A program made the position numbers and the translations under genes. Under the pieces are notes generated by a model, which did no database searches, had not been told where the DNA came from, and saw nothing but the letters and a program-made list of their open reading frames with translations. Of a stretch of DNA of 64,000 nucleotides, positions 9,916 through 18,381 are shown piece after piece. Every line of letters starts with the position of its first letter. Within the stretch, counting starts at the first letter, position 1. This stretch comes from Secundilactobacillus yichangensis (GTDB lineage Bacteria > Bacillota > Bacilli > Lactobacillales > Lactobacillaceae): contig NZ_BOLK01000007.1 in assembly GCF_016861565.1 (NCBI RefSeq), positions 52,917 to 116,916 of the forward strand, in the 5' to 3' direction.

Positions 9916-11084
9916 GTAATAAAATAACGCCAAATGTGCGATTTAAAGGATTTACGGATGCTTGGGAACAGCGTAAGTTAGGTAGTGTTCTTAAAGAGCA
10001 TACAGAGTTAGTTTTAGGCAGTAACTATCCAATTGCAACTTCTTCCAGAAAAGGGCTTTTTTTGCAAAGTGAATATTTTGAAGGGGAAAGAGTAGGAATT
10101 GATGAGAGCGTGAGCTTCCATATTGTTCCGCCGAATTTTGTTACGTACCGGCACATGTCGGATGATTCAATCTTTCATTTTAATAAGAATACATTTGGAA
10201 GTTCTGTTGAAGTTAGTCGTGAATATCCTGTGTTTACGACTAACTCTATGGCAAATGTTGATTTTATTATCCAACATTTAAACTCATCGCCAAAATTTTT
10301 ATACTTTTCTATGCAGCAAAAAAAGGGTGGTACGCGTACTCGTCTCTATTACAAAATATTGTGTCAGTATGAGCTAATGATCCCTTTAAAGAAAGAGCAA
10401 GATAAAATTGCACAGTTCTTTAAAATAATTGATTCCATTATCGCTCATCATCAGAAAAAGCTTGAAAGTTTGCAACAGTTAAAAAAATTATTTCTTCAAA
10501 AAATTTTTGATCAAGAGTGGCGTTTTAAAGGCTTCGCTGATCCTTGGGAACAGCGTAAGTTAGACTCATATTTTCGGGAACGAAAAGAACGATCTCAAAA
10601 TGGTGAACTTCTTTCGGTCACAATTAATTCAGGAATTGTTGAAGCAAAATCTTTAGATCGAAAAGATAATTCAAGTAAGGATAGATCAAATTATAAAGTA
10701 GTAGAAGTGAACGATATTGCATACAATTCTATGCGGATGTGGCAAGGCGCAAGTGGAGTCTCTAAATATCACGGAATTGTAAGCCCTGCGTACACGGTAT
10801 TGATTCCTCGACAAGAGACCTGTTCCTTATTTTTTGGATATATGTTCAAGACAGTTGATATGATTCATAAATTTCAGATTAATTCACAAGGGTTAACATC
10901 AGATACTTGGAATCTGAAATTTAAGCCTTTATCCCAAATTAAAGTTTATGCTCCAAATAAAACAGAACAGTGTAACTCTGCGACTTTATTAGATAAACTA
11001 GACCAGCTTATCGCTCATCATCAGAAAAAGCTTGATCAGCTTAAGCAACTTAAAAAGTGGTTTCTACAAAACTTGTTTGTTTAA
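9912..11084 (+). CDS. hsdS: Type I specificity subunit (HsdS), expressed copy
   Basis: 390 residues with two target recognition domains. Each begins after a WEQRKL motif (residues ~18 and ~212) and ends with AHHQKKL (~177 and ~367), followed by a leucine/lysine-rich coiled coil. The DNA encoding these motifs is repeated almost perfectly: 20 bp at 9961-9980 and 10543-10562, and 28 bp at 10438-10465 and 11008-11035. Offsets between copies (582 and 570 bp) are multiples of three. Recombination at either pair therefore keeps the frame. The subunit fixes the bipartite target of both methylation and cleavage. Further half-copies lie at 12188-12687 and 12745-13323, on the far side of a recombinase gene. 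Confidence 0.93.
   Translation: MSNKITPNVRFKGFTDAWEQRKLGSVLKEHTELVLGSNYPIATSSRKGLFLQSEYFEGERVGIDESVSFHIVPPNFVTYRHMSDDSIFHFNKNTFGSSVEVSREYPVFTTNSMANVDFIIQHLNSSPKFLYFSMQQKKGGTRTRLYYKILCQYELMIPLKKEQDKIAQFFKIIDSIIAHHQKKLESLQQLKKLFLQKIFDQEWRFKGFADPWEQRKLDSYFRERKERSQNGELLSVTINSGIVEAKSLDRKDNSSKDRSNYKVVEVNDIAYNSMRMWQGASGVSKYHGIVSPAYTVLIPRQETCSLFFGYMFKTVDMIHKFQINSQGLTSDTWNLKFKPLSQIKVYAPNKTEQCNSATLLDKLDQLIAHHQKKLDQLKQLKKWFLQNLFV
9961..9980 (+). repeat. hsdS shuffling repeat R1, copy 1
   Basis: CTTGGGAACAGCGTAAGTTA, encoding WEQRKL at the start of the first recognition domain. Identical at 10543-10562, nearly identical at 12747-12765, and inverted at 12668-12685. Confidence 0.85.
10438..10465 (+). repeat. 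hsdS shuffling repeat R2, copy 1
   Basis: A 28-bp sequence encoding IAHHQKKL at the end of the first recognition domain. Identical to 11008-11035. Its core TATCGCTCATCATCA recurs inverted at 12198-12212 and with one change at 13239-13253. Confidence 0.85.
10543..10562 (+). repeat. hsdS shuffling repeat R1, copy 2
   Basis: Exact 20-bp copy of 9961-9980 at the start of the second recognition domain. Confidence 0.85.
11008..11035 (+). repeat. hsdS shuffling repeat R2, copy 2
   Basis: Exact 28-bp copy of 10438-10465 at the end of the second recognition domain. Confidence 0.85.
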
Positions 11085-11179
11085 TTGAAAATGGTATAGG
11101 GCAACCATTACGCATATGTTCAGCGGAATAGATTAAGTGATAATACTAGTCAAAATATAAATAATTCTGTATCAATTAA

Positions 11180-11209
11180 TTAGATAATCTTGAGATTGTC
11201 TAATTTTTT
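11180..11209 (+). terminator. Intrinsic terminator after hsdS
   Basis: TTAGATAATC, a 4-nt loop, GATTGTCTAA (one G-U pair), then six T. It sits between hsdS and the recombinase ribosome site, so the recombinase is probably transcribed at a low level by read-through or from its own promoter. Confidence 0.75.
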
Positions 11210-11225
11210 GTATGGAGGTGTCAAT

Positions 11226-12143
11226 ATGGCACAAGAATTGAGATTACATGAATATTTTTTTCAATGGATTCAACTTTATAAGAAGGATGCAGTACGACCA
11301 GTTACTTATCAGAAATATGAAATGACACACAGACAACTTGTGAGTTTAGCTCCGGATTTATACCTAGCTGATATAACACGACTAACATATCAACAATTAT
11401 TAAATGATTATGCGGAAAGTCACGAAAGGCAAACTGTTATGGATTTCCATCGACATGTAAAAAGTGCCTTAGTGGATGCACTTGAGGATAATTTAATTAG
11501 TCGGGATCCAACGCGAAAAGCGACTATAAAGGGCGTTCAGCAGCGTCAGCATAAAATAAAATTTTTGAATCAGCATGAAATGCAGAGTCTGTTAAATATA
11601 CTGAGATTAGATGAGGGTGTCAATTGGGATTATTTTCTCCTTCTAATCTCTAAAACCGGATTACGTTTTGCAGAAGCACTTGCGCTGACACCGAGTGATT
11701 TTGATTTTGCTCATCAGTATTTAAATGTTAATAAGACATGGGATTACAAGTCAGATAAGGGCGGTTTTGCCCCGACAAAAAATAAATCATCAGTTAGAAA
11801 AGTTCAGTTGGATTGGCAAACAGTCATTCAGTTTTCACAATTAACTAGAGATTTACCTGACGATAAGCCAATATTTGTTCAAAGAAAAGTATATAACGAT
11901 ACAGTTAATCATTATTTGGAGAGATTGTGTAAAAGAGCAAAGATACCAGTAATCTCTGTTCATGGACTTCGCCACACGCATGCATCATTGTTACTGTATG
12001 CTGGTGTGAGTATTGCATCAGTAGCTCGAAGACTTGGACATTCAGATATGACGACCACTCAACACACGTATTTACACATAATACAAGAGCTAGAGAATCA
12101 GGATAATGATAAAATTATGAAACATCTAGCCAGCTTAATATAA
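11226..12143 (+). CDS. Tyrosine recombinase, probable hsdS invertase
   Basis: 305 residues from ATG 11226 with GGAGGTG upstream. An N-terminal SAM-like core-binding domain is followed by the catalytic domain with Arg in TGLRFAEAL (~145), HGLRHTH (~246-250), LGHSDMTTTQ and the nucleophile Tyr in HTYLH (~281). These are all the residues of an active phage-integrase-type recombinase. It lies between the expressed hsdS and the silent half-copies. This is the arrangement of known inverting type I loci, such as the CreX-type recombinase of the pneumococcal SpnIII locus. The likely role is therefore recombination among the hsdS repeats rather than phage integration. No other phage gene is near. Confidence 0.85.
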   Translation: MAQELRLHEYFFQWIQLYKKDAVRPVTYQKYEMTHRQLVSLAPDLYLADITRLTYQQLLNDYAESHERQTVMDFHRHVKSALVDALEDNLISRDPTRKATIKGVQQRQHKIKFLNQHEMQSLLNILRLDEGVNWDYFLLLISKTGLRFAEALALTPSDFDFAHQYLNVNKTWDYKSDKGGFAPTKNKSSVRKVQLDWQTVIQFSQLTRDLPDDKPIFVQRKVYNDTVNHYLERLCKRAKIPVISVHGLRHTHASLLLYAGVSIASVARRLGHSDMTTTQHTYLHIIQELENQDNDKIMKHLASLI

Positions 12144-12156
12144 GAAGAAGGTTATA

Positions 12157-12189
12157 AATCATGGATGATACTGGATCCATGATTTTTTT
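12157..12189. terminator. Terminator between recombinase and the inverted hsdS cassette
   Basis: AATCATGGAT, an 8-nt loop, ATCCATGATT, then a T-run. It closes the recombinase gene and abuts the stop codon of the inverted cassette. Confidence 0.75.
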
Positions 12190-12197
12190 AATATCGT

Positions 12198-12212
12198 TGA
12201 TGATGAGCGATA
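12198..12212 (-). repeat. hsdS shuffling repeat R2, inverted copy
   Basis: Reverse complement of TATCGCTCATCATCA, the core of the 28-bp repeat in hsdS. Confidence 0.8.
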
Positions 12213-12667
12213 GAGTTATCTATTAATTCTGTCAATAAACTAATTTTATTTTGTTCATCAAAACTTGGAAATTTAATTTCAAGTCTTTTTACAATCGAAC
12301 CAGATAGGTTACCTTGCCCGCCTTGTAGATATTTACTTATAATATGTGTTTTTTGAAAGCCTAGCCACTGCCCAATAAATTGCGTATTATAATTTTTCTT
12401 AGGCTTAATTACCAAAATTGCTTGATTGATAGCTCCTTTTATTTGCGATATACCAACCTCACCGCTCGTTGCCCCATATAAAGCGTATAGTAAATCTCCA
12501 ACTTCAACATTTTTTGCTGACGAATTATTTAAACCTTCTTCCGTAAGGTACAATTCTGTATGATCTTGACCTATTTCAGCTGATCTAATGAATGGAATAG
12601 TTCCTCCGTAATATTCTCTTCTACTGATTGATGGAGTTCCGCCTGAATATGAATCACTTATATCACC

Positions 12668-12685
12668 CAACTTACGCTGTTCCCA
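12668..12685 (-). repeat. hsdS shuffling repeat R1, inverted copy
   Basis: Reverse complement of TGGGAACAGCGTAAGTTG, 17 of 18 bases as in hsdS. It faces the direct copy at 12747-12765 across a 61-bp spacer. Confidence 0.8.
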
Positions 12686-12746
12686 GACGAAAGAAAAAAT
12701 TTCTTCATACTTTCAACTTTTCAGTACTGGGTTTTTGAGATTACGT

Positions 12747-12765
12747 TTGGGAACAGCGTAAGTTA
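12747..12765 (+). repeat. hsdS shuffling repeat R1, direct copy in cassette
   Basis: TTGGGAACAGCGTAAGTTA, identical to 19 of the 20 bases at 9961-9980. Confidence 0.8.
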
Positions 12766-13238
12766 TCTACACTAGCTCGTTTTGCTAAAGGATCAGGATT
12801 TTCAAAGTCCGATTTAACTCCGAAAGGAAAGTCCATAATTCTGTATGGCAGAATGTATACCAACTATGAAACTGTTATTAAAGATGTAGACACCTATGTT
12901 AATGGCAATTCAGAAGGTATTTATAGCATAGGGGATGAGGTTATCGTGCCTGCTTCGGGAGAAACTGCTGAAGATATTTCTAGAGCCTCAGTCGTTAGGA
13001 AGCCAGGCATTATACTTGGTGGTGATATTAACATTATTTATCCGAATGAGAAAATTGATTCAGAATTCTTAGCTTTAACGATTTCAAATGGTCAACAAAA
13101 AGCTGAGATGGTAAAAAGAGCTCAAGGTGCTTCCATAGTACATTTACACAATAATGATTTAAAACAAATTAAACTTATTTTTCCTCGTAAAAATGAGCAA
13201 CAGAAGATTTCATTATCCATTTCAAACATAGAAGAAAC

Positions 13239-13253
13239 TATCGTTCATCATCA
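13239..13253 (+). repeat. hsdS shuffling repeat R2, direct copy in cassette
   Basis: TATCGTTCATCATCA, one change from the core of the 28-bp repeat in hsdS. Confidence 0.7.
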
Positions 13254-13408
13254 ACGAAAGCTATTTTACAGAGAAGTTGGCTTAAATGAATCATATTTAG
13301 AAAAAACTAATGGAAGATCCTGATGCAAAATACTAGCATACTTAGATTTGAATGACGCTTATTGTGATAGAGTATGTATAGAATATACAAAGATTGGTTG
13401 GCGGAATT

Positions 13409-14404
13409 ATGACTAATATAGATTATCATCAACTAAAAATGTCAAAATATGGATTACCTTCTTGGGATGGTTTAGTAGCTCCAACTATAGACATTGGATT
13501 GCAAAAGGAAGATTGGCGTGTTAAAGAATTGGAAATAGCCGTGGCAGATGCGTTAAATCTTCCAAAAGAACTAAGAAATCTAACTTACGAAAAATTTCCT
13601 GATAATAATATTATCATTGATCGTGTAAGTTGGGCACTTTCAGAGGGTGCTTCTTCTGGGGTATTTGTTAGGCCACGTCGGGGTATATATAAAGTTACGG
13701 AATTAGGTAAAGAGCTTTTTGAACAATATGGCTATAAACTAGATGCAAAAATAATTCATAGTCAGCCCCAATACATCGCACATCAAAAAGAGGTTAAAGA
13801 GCGAAAAAAAGCAAAAGAATCCAACGCTTTAAACGATGATACAGAATCTAAATCAGAAGAATTACATGGGACCAGTGAATCCACTGTTATTGTTAACGAG
13901 ATCGAGAAGCAAATTGAAAATTATAATACTCAGGTGGCAGACGACTTGTTAAATAGAATTCGTGAAGCAGAACCCAAGTTTTTTGAACATTTAGTGGTGG
14001 ATTTATTAGTTAAAATGGGATATCAAGGCGTTAATGGTAATGCAATTGTTACTCCACAGAGTCATGATGGAGGGATTGATGGTGTTATCAATCAAGACCC
14101 GTTAGGAACAAGTACCGTTTATTTACAGGCCAAAAGATATCAAGCAAATAATATCGTTCAGCGGCCGGGTATTGAACAGTTTTTTGGGGCTTTGAATCGG
14201 CTACATGCTGATCGAGGCGTGTTTATCACCACGTCTAGTTTTTCAAAGCAAGCAATTCAAACTGCTAAGAGCTTTTCAATTGTTTTAATTGATGGATTGA
14301 AACTCACTAATCTCATGCTCCAATATCGTGTTGGTGTGGAAGTTAAACATCATTTTGACTTGTTTACTGTGGACGAAGACTACTTCGATTCGGATGAATT
14401 GTAA
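13409..14404 (+). CDS. mrr: Mrr-family type IV restriction endonuclease
   Basis: 331 residues from ATG 13409; a TTG at 13394 in frame has no ribosome site. N-terminal ~100 residues form an Mrr_N-type winged helix (GIYKVTELGKELF near 100). A charged linker follows, and then an Mrr catalytic domain from ~185. It shows GGIDGVI (~220) and LQAKRYQ (~238), the Asp and Gln-Ala-Lys of the PD-(D/E)xK variant used by Mrr. Such enzymes cut DNA carrying certain methylations, often adenine methylation in foreign patterns. It is the last gene of the restriction island and shares its AT-rich composition. A coupling to the shuffling type I system is possible but not shown. Confidence 0.88.
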   Translation: MTNIDYHQLKMSKYGLPSWDGLVAPTIDIGLQKEDWRVKELEIAVADALNLPKELRNLTYEKFPDNNIIIDRVSWALSEGASSGVFVRPRRGIYKVTELGKELFEQYGYKLDAKIIHSQPQYIAHQKEVKERKKAKESNALNDDTESKSEELHGTSESTVIVNEIEKQIENYNTQVADDLLNRIREAEPKFFEHLVVDLLVKMGYQGVNGNAIVTPQSHDGGIDGVINQDPLGTSTVYLQAKRYQANNIVQRPGIEQFFGALNRLHADRGVFITTSSFSKQAIQTAKSFSIVLIDGLKLTNLMLQYRVGVEVKHHFDLFTVDEDYFDSDEL

Positions 14405-14619
14405 GGGGGCATTTAAAGGGTCAAACTAATAAGAATCCGCTATTTGAATTATAAGTTATGCTAATCAGCGTATTAAGAAAGAATTTAGTTTGTAATAAGA
14501 ACTAGCTGCTTTCTTTTTGTAGTCAAAACAAATTAGCTTTCAAAAGAATCAAAGCATCCTCCAATATACTGTGATATACTTTTAACAAATTAATAATTGT
14601 TTCATAAGGAGGAAATGCT

Positions 14620-15423
14620 TTGAAATTTGGGAAATTAGTGATCACCCTTCTATCCGCAACGCTAGTGAGTTCAATATTACCGTTATCTGGTCATGCCAGT
14701 ACCAAGGTGTCTTCATACGAAAATATTAAGAATGCAACCTATACAGTCACGAACGCCAAGGCTACCGTTTATTCTTCTGCAAGCCTCAAGCATAAAAAGG
14801 GAACACTCGGTTCTTATGGTTCAAAAGTAACCGGGTATTACGCTGCGCATGTGAAAAAGAGCAATCATGCCAGTATCTATTACAAGTTTAAGGTTGGTAA
14901 TAAAACTGGCTGGGTGTGGCATGGCTACTTGAAGCAGGCAAAGCCGGCGGAAAAATTTAATGAAGCAGCTGTCGATGCGCGGTTTGTAGAATTGATCAAT
15001 CAGCATCGGGCAGAAGCAGGGGCTCAGCCAGTAACTGTTGATTCAAATTTATTCCAAAAAGTGACCTTATTGCGTGCCAGCCAGTTGATTACTCGTTACA
15101 GTCATACTGATGAAGCAGGCAACTTTATTGCTGCTGACATGGCGGATGCTGCTGGAATTAATTATTGGACTTTTAGCGAAAACATCGCCATTGATAATTG
15201 GGAAGGGACTAATAAGGCAACTGCTGATGAAATTTTCGATATGTATTTCTATCACGATGCCGATTCCAACTGGGGTCACCGAGACAATATTTTGAACGGT
15301 GAAACCACCAATGCTGCGGTTGCCACTGTCTATAAAGATGGGCAGGTTTATAATGTCATGAATTTTTATAGTACACCGGCTGATCAGTCATTTCCTCAAG
15401 ACAGTTCGACAGAATCATTTTAA
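14620..15423 (+). CDS. Secreted CAP-domain (SCP/PR1) protein with SH3-like module
   Basis: 267 residues starting at TTG 14620, chosen because AAGGAGG (14606-14612) precedes it at the right distance. Signal peptide 1-26 (GHAS cleavage region). An SH3-like module ~45-107 (TVYSSASL ... GWVWHGYLKQA) resembles the one in the protein at 1546-2061. The CAP domain spans ~118-260 with INQHRAEAG, YSHTDEAG, FSENIAI and WGHRDNIL. These supply the His, Glu and His of the family cavity. Bacterial CAP proteins are extracellular with largely unknown activity. The SH3 module suggests cell-wall attachment. Downstream is a strong terminator. Confidence 0.85.
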   Translation: MKFGKLVITLLSATLVSSILPLSGHASTKVSSYENIKNATYTVTNAKATVYSSASLKHKKGTLGSYGSKVTGYYAAHVKKSNHASIYYKFKVGNKTGWVWHGYLKQAKPAEKFNEAAVDARFVELINQHRAEAGAQPVTVDSNLFQKVTLLRASQLITRYSHTDEAGNFIAADMADAAGINYWTFSENIAIDNWEGTNKATADEIFDMYFYHDADSNWGHRDNILNGETTNAAVATVYKDGQVYNVMNFYSTPADQSFPQDSSTESF

Positions 15424-15446
15424 AAGCTTCCTCTAAAAAGTTGAAA

Positions 15447-15486
15447 AGCGCACAAATTCTGAAAACAGAAATTTGTGCGCTCTTTT
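15447..15486. terminator. Bidirectional terminator
   Basis: AGCGCACAAATT, a ~10-nt loop, AATTTGTGCGCT then a T-rich run, with A-residues before the stem. It lies between the convergent CAP and LacI-family genes. Confidence 0.85.
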
Positions 15487-15533
15487 AAATTTTGAAAGGC
15501 TAGCGGTAATCTCAAGTGTGATTTCAAACCTGG

Positions 15534-16541
15534 CTAAACTTCATTTATATCAGCAACGGAATCGCGTATGATAATTTTCGGCTCGATAATTTTGACTCGG
15601 TTATGACTTAAATGATTGTCCATTCTTTCAAACAGCATCTGAACACCATATTTGGCCATTCCTTCAAATGGGTTATTGATCGTTGTTAAAGCTGGCGTAA
15701 TAGCAGTGTCGTATGAAATGTTATCGAACCCTGTGATTGAGATTTCCTTTGGGACTTCTATTTTGCGTTCCTGACAGCGGCGAATAGCTCCTAAAGCAAT
15801 GTCATCACTGGCGCAGACGACACAAGTCGGACGTTTAGAAGCGGGGAGGTCGATAATCTTATCGATAGCATTGTAACCGGATTTTAAGTTAAAACTACCG
15901 TCGATAATTGCGTCTTTGTCTAAACTAAGCTGATTGTCTGAACAAGTTTTAATCATTGCGGCAGCTCTTTTGGTACTGGCAACATAGTTGGTTTGTCCGT
16001 TAATGTAGCCAAACTTTCTATGCCCGTTTCTGGCAGCATACTCCACAATTTTTCTAATTCCAGCTGCATCATCGCTATAAACGTTATCGATGTTTGTGGC
16101 ATCGATTGGCCGCAAAATCACCACTGCGGGCACGTTCGACTTCGAAAGCTCCGCAATAAACTGATCGTCGGCAGTTGACTGGCTAACGACTAAAATACCA
16201 TCGAAGCGGTTTTTAACTTGAAAGTCAAAATTAGTGACACGATCGATTCCCTCAACTGACAAAATGTAATTTTCAGGTAATGCATCATGAACATCACTGA
16301 TGATAGTGGATAGGTAAGTTGACATATGCGTGTGAATTCGAGAAAAAAACGCGCCAATGACGAACTTTTTGTTTGTTACGAGCCCTCTAGCACTAAGGTT
16401 AGGTGAGTAGCCTAGTTCAGCCGCGATTTTAAAAATTCTTTGTCGGGTTGATTCTTTGATAATTGAATTTGGTGTGAACGCCCGGGAAACTGTAGTATTT
16501 GACACACCTGCACGTTTAGCAACGTCGATTATTGTCACCAA
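15534..16541 (-). CDS. LacI-family regulator of the xyloside genes
   Basis: 335 residues. The N-terminal helix-turn-helix (TIIDVAKRAGVSNTTVSRAF) and hinge are followed by a periplasmic-binding-protein-like effector domain to the C-terminus. It is divergent from the transporter-xylosidase pair. Two matching palindromes in the shared intergenic region are likely its operators. Expected to repress in the absence of a xyloside or arabinoside inducer. Start TTG 16541 or the adjacent GTG 16538 follows a GGGGGG site; the choice is uncertain by one codon. Confidence 0.88.
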   Translation of the reverse strand: MVTIIDVAKRAGVSNTTVSRAFTPNSIIKESTRQRIFKIAAELGYSPNLSARGLVTNKKFVIGAFFSRIHTHMSTYLSTIISDVHDALPENYILSVEGIDRVTNFDFQVKNRFDGILVVSQSTADDQFIAELSKSNVPAVVILRPIDATNIDNVYSDDAAGIRKIVEYAARNGHRKFGYINGQTNYVASTKRAAAMIKTCSDNQLSLDKDAIIDGSFNLKSGYNAIDKIIDLPASKRPTCVVCASDDIALGAIRRCQERKIEVPKEISITGFDNISYDTAITPALTTINNPFEGMAKYGVQMLFERMDNHLSHNRVKIIEPKIIIRDSVADINEV

Positions 16542-16688
16542 GAATATCCCCCCTACAGTTTGGTGTTATTGTGTTTTATTATATCCCTAATCTTTCTTGT
16601 ACCATATACATAATGAGTATAAATTGAAATTCAGGTACGAATCAGGTGCCTAAGTAATGGAATATCTAAAAGTAGTATACAATAAAAC

Positions 16689-16708
16689 AAATGGTATCGT
16701 TAACATTT
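16689..16708. promoter_or_regulatory. Putative LacI-type operator O1
   Basis: AAATGGTATCGTTAACATTT, a near-palindrome around a central CG. Nearly identical to the site at 16845-16864. Placed between the divergent regulator and transporter genes. Confidence 0.7.
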
Positions 16709-16802
16709 TTTCAATTAAAATTTTGTGAATTATAAACGGCGTTATAATAGTAATCGCTTACATTTTTAACTTAGTGTTTCTTAAAAGCTGTATAAAACAG
16801 TG

Positions 16803-16829
16803 TTGCAATAGGAATTTTAATGTGATAAT
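16803..16829 (+). promoter_or_regulatory. Putative promoter of the xyloside operon
   Basis: TTGCAA at 16803-16808 and a TG-extended GATAAT at 16824-16829, between the two operator copies. The spacer is short (15 nt), so another TATAAT at 16743-16748 is an alternative -10. Confidence 0.4.
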
Positions 16830-16844
16830 CTTTGTTTGTTGAAG

Positions 16845-16864
16845 AAATGGTAACGTTAACATTT
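16845..16864. promoter_or_regulatory. Putative LacI-type operator O2
   Basis: AAATGGTAACGTTAACATTT, 19 of 20 bases as in O1, 137 bp downstream of it. Two such sites would allow a looped repressor complex. Confidence 0.7.
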
Positions 16865-16904
16865 CTTTAGCGATTGAATTCATTGCAATGAATTGGTAAA
16901 GATT

Positions 16905-16920
16905 TCGAAAGCGCTTTTCC
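16905..16920. promoter_or_regulatory. Putative cre site (CcpA)
   Basis: TCGAAAGCGCTTTTCC contains the GAAAGCGCTTT core of catabolite-responsive elements, 40 bp before the transporter start. It implies glucose repression of the operon. Confidence 0.65.
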
Positions 16921-16959
16921 TTTGGCCCAAAATTTTATTCATCAAGGAGGCAACGTCTT

Positions 16960-18351
16960 ATGGACGCTAGTTCAAAAATCCGTCCAATCGGCCAGATTTC
17001 TGCAGGTGAGAAGTTTGGTTTTGGATTAGGCGATATGGCTTGTAATTTAGTTTATGCAAGTATTTCCAGCTATCTTTTGTTCTTTTATACCGACGTGTTT
17101 GGCATTAGTGCTGCTGCGGCTGCATTGATGTTCCTGATTGTTCGGTTCGTGGACGCATTTTCAGACCCAATCATGGGCTTCATTATTGACCATACGAGTA
17201 CCCGGTGGGGCCGTTATCGTCCCTTCCTGCTGTGGGGTGCAATTCCATTTGCAGTCCTGGCGGTTCTCTGTTTCTCAAGTCCATCCTTACGGGGTGCCAC
17301 TAAGTTAATTTACGCTTACGCAACATATATCCTGTTGTCAGTTTGCTACACGTTCGTTAATGTCCCTTATGGTGCTTTAACGTCAGCAATGACGAACGAT
17401 CAGCAGGAATCTGTTAGTTTAACTACTTATCGGACTTTCTTAGCTAACGTTGGCCAAGTGATTGTTGCCTTTGGGGTTCCATTCCTGGCAGATGCTATGA
17501 CTAAGTCAGTTGGTCTTTCAAAAGCATGGCAATTAACCATGGTTATCATGGGTACTATTGGCGGTATCCTCTTATTGATTTGCTTCGGCACGACTCATGA
17601 ACGTGTTAAGACGCCAGCAAGCCATTTGAAGATCTCGCTAAAAGATGTATTTTCACAATTCCGTGTTAACCGTCCCTTAGTTGTTCTGTGCATCTTCTTC
17701 TTTGTCATTTACGGTGTTAAGTCAATTGTTAGTTCAACTGGTATTTACTACGTGACTTACTACGTTGGTCAACCAGGCTTAGTTAAGTGGTACTCACTTG
17801 CTGGGACGCTGCCAGCATTGGCCTTTATCCCACTGATTCCATGGCTTGCTAGAAAGTTATCCAAGTTCCAACTGATCATCTTGTCAGTTGCTTGCGACAT
17901 CGTTGGTATGGCTGGTCTGTTCTTCTGCCGTCCAAGCTGGATTCCGCTGATTCTGATTTCTCGTGGGATTGCTTCAGTTGGTAATGGTATGATCAGTGCC
18001 TACATGTGGGCTTTGATTCCTGAAACCGTTGAATATGGTGAATGGAAGACCAACAAACGGATGGGTGGTATGATTTATGCCATCATTGGTTTCGTGTTCA
18101 AAGCTGGGAACGCTCTTGGCGGCATGTTACCAGGTTTGATTCTCTCAATGACGGGTTACGTTGAAGGTGTTCAGCATCAAACTGCTGGTGCCATTCACGG
18201 GATCGTGATTGCTACCACTGTTGTACCAATCATCATTTACTTCATCGCCATTTTCTCAATGAAGTTCTACAACTTGGATAAGGAAACTTACAAGAAGATT
18301 TCTGCAGATCTTCAAGCTCGTAACGCAAAGGAATTAGACTCAGAAAAATAA
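16960..18351 (+). CDS. xylP: GPH-family glycoside:cation symporter, probable xyloside transporter
   Basis: 463 residues with ~12 membrane segments. N-terminal GEKFGFGLGDMACN and the loop RFVDAFSDPIMGFIID with RWGRYRPFLLWG are typical of the melibiose/isoprimeverose (GPH) symporters. C-terminal WALIPETVEYGEWKTNKR is also characteristic. ATG 16960 follows AAGGAGG. It is the first gene of an operon with a GH43 glycosidase 30 bp downstream, so the substrate is likely a xylo- or arabino-oligosaccharide, imported with Na+ or H+. Confidence 0.88.
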   Translation: MDASSKIRPIGQISAGEKFGFGLGDMACNLVYASISSYLLFFYTDVFGISAAAAALMFLIVRFVDAFSDPIMGFIIDHTSTRWGRYRPFLLWGAIPFAVLAVLCFSSPSLRGATKLIYAYATYILLSVCYTFVNVPYGALTSAMTNDQQESVSLTTYRTFLANVGQVIVAFGVPFLADAMTKSVGLSKAWQLTMVIMGTIGGILLLICFGTTHERVKTPASHLKISLKDVFSQFRVNRPLVVLCIFFFVIYGVKSIVSSTGIYYVTYYVGQPGLVKWYSLAGTLPALAFIPLIPWLARKLSKFQLIILSVACDIVGMAGLFFCRPSWIPLILISRGIASVGNGMISAYMWALIPETVEYGEWKTNKRMGGMIYAIIGFVFKAGNALGGMLPGLILSMTGYVEGVQHQTAGAIHGIVIATTVVPIIIYFIAIFSMKFYNLDKETYKKISADLQARNAKELDSEK

Positions 18352-18381
18352 AAATTTGTTAGATATGAAAAGAGTGATGTC

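Larger units (their letters stand above)
12188..12687 (-). pseudogene. hsdS': Silent hsdS half-gene cassette, inverted
   Basis: On the minus strand this encodes one recognition domain, from WEQRKLGD at 12685 to SIAHHQRY and a stop at 12188, about 165 residues. That is half the size of a full specificity subunit. The reading frame continues open upstream of WEQRKL but has no proper start codon or ribosome site. It is therefore a donor rather than a gene. Its sequence differs from both domains of the expressed hsdS. Bounding repeats (12668-12685 and 12198-12212) are inverted relative to those in hsdS. Inversion between them would bring this domain into the expressed gene. Confidence 0.85.
12745..13323 (+). 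pseudogene. hsdS'': Silent hsdS half-gene cassette, direct
   Basis: Plus-strand half-gene of about 190 residues. It runs from WEQRKLSTLARF (12748) through a recognition domain to IVHHQRKLFYREV and a stop at 13323. An in-frame TGA at 12736-12738 lies just upstream and no start precedes the motif. Translation could only begin at an internal ATG (12853), which would lose part of the domain. It is a second donor, in the same orientation as hsdS, so it needs two inversions, or recombination with the inverted cassette, to reach the expressed site. It is distinct in sequence from the other three recognition domains. Confidence 0.8.

Noticed and set aside
11226..12143. Recombinase as a prophage integrase
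   Set aside because: No other phage genes, no tRNA target, and a position inside the hsdS repeat system.
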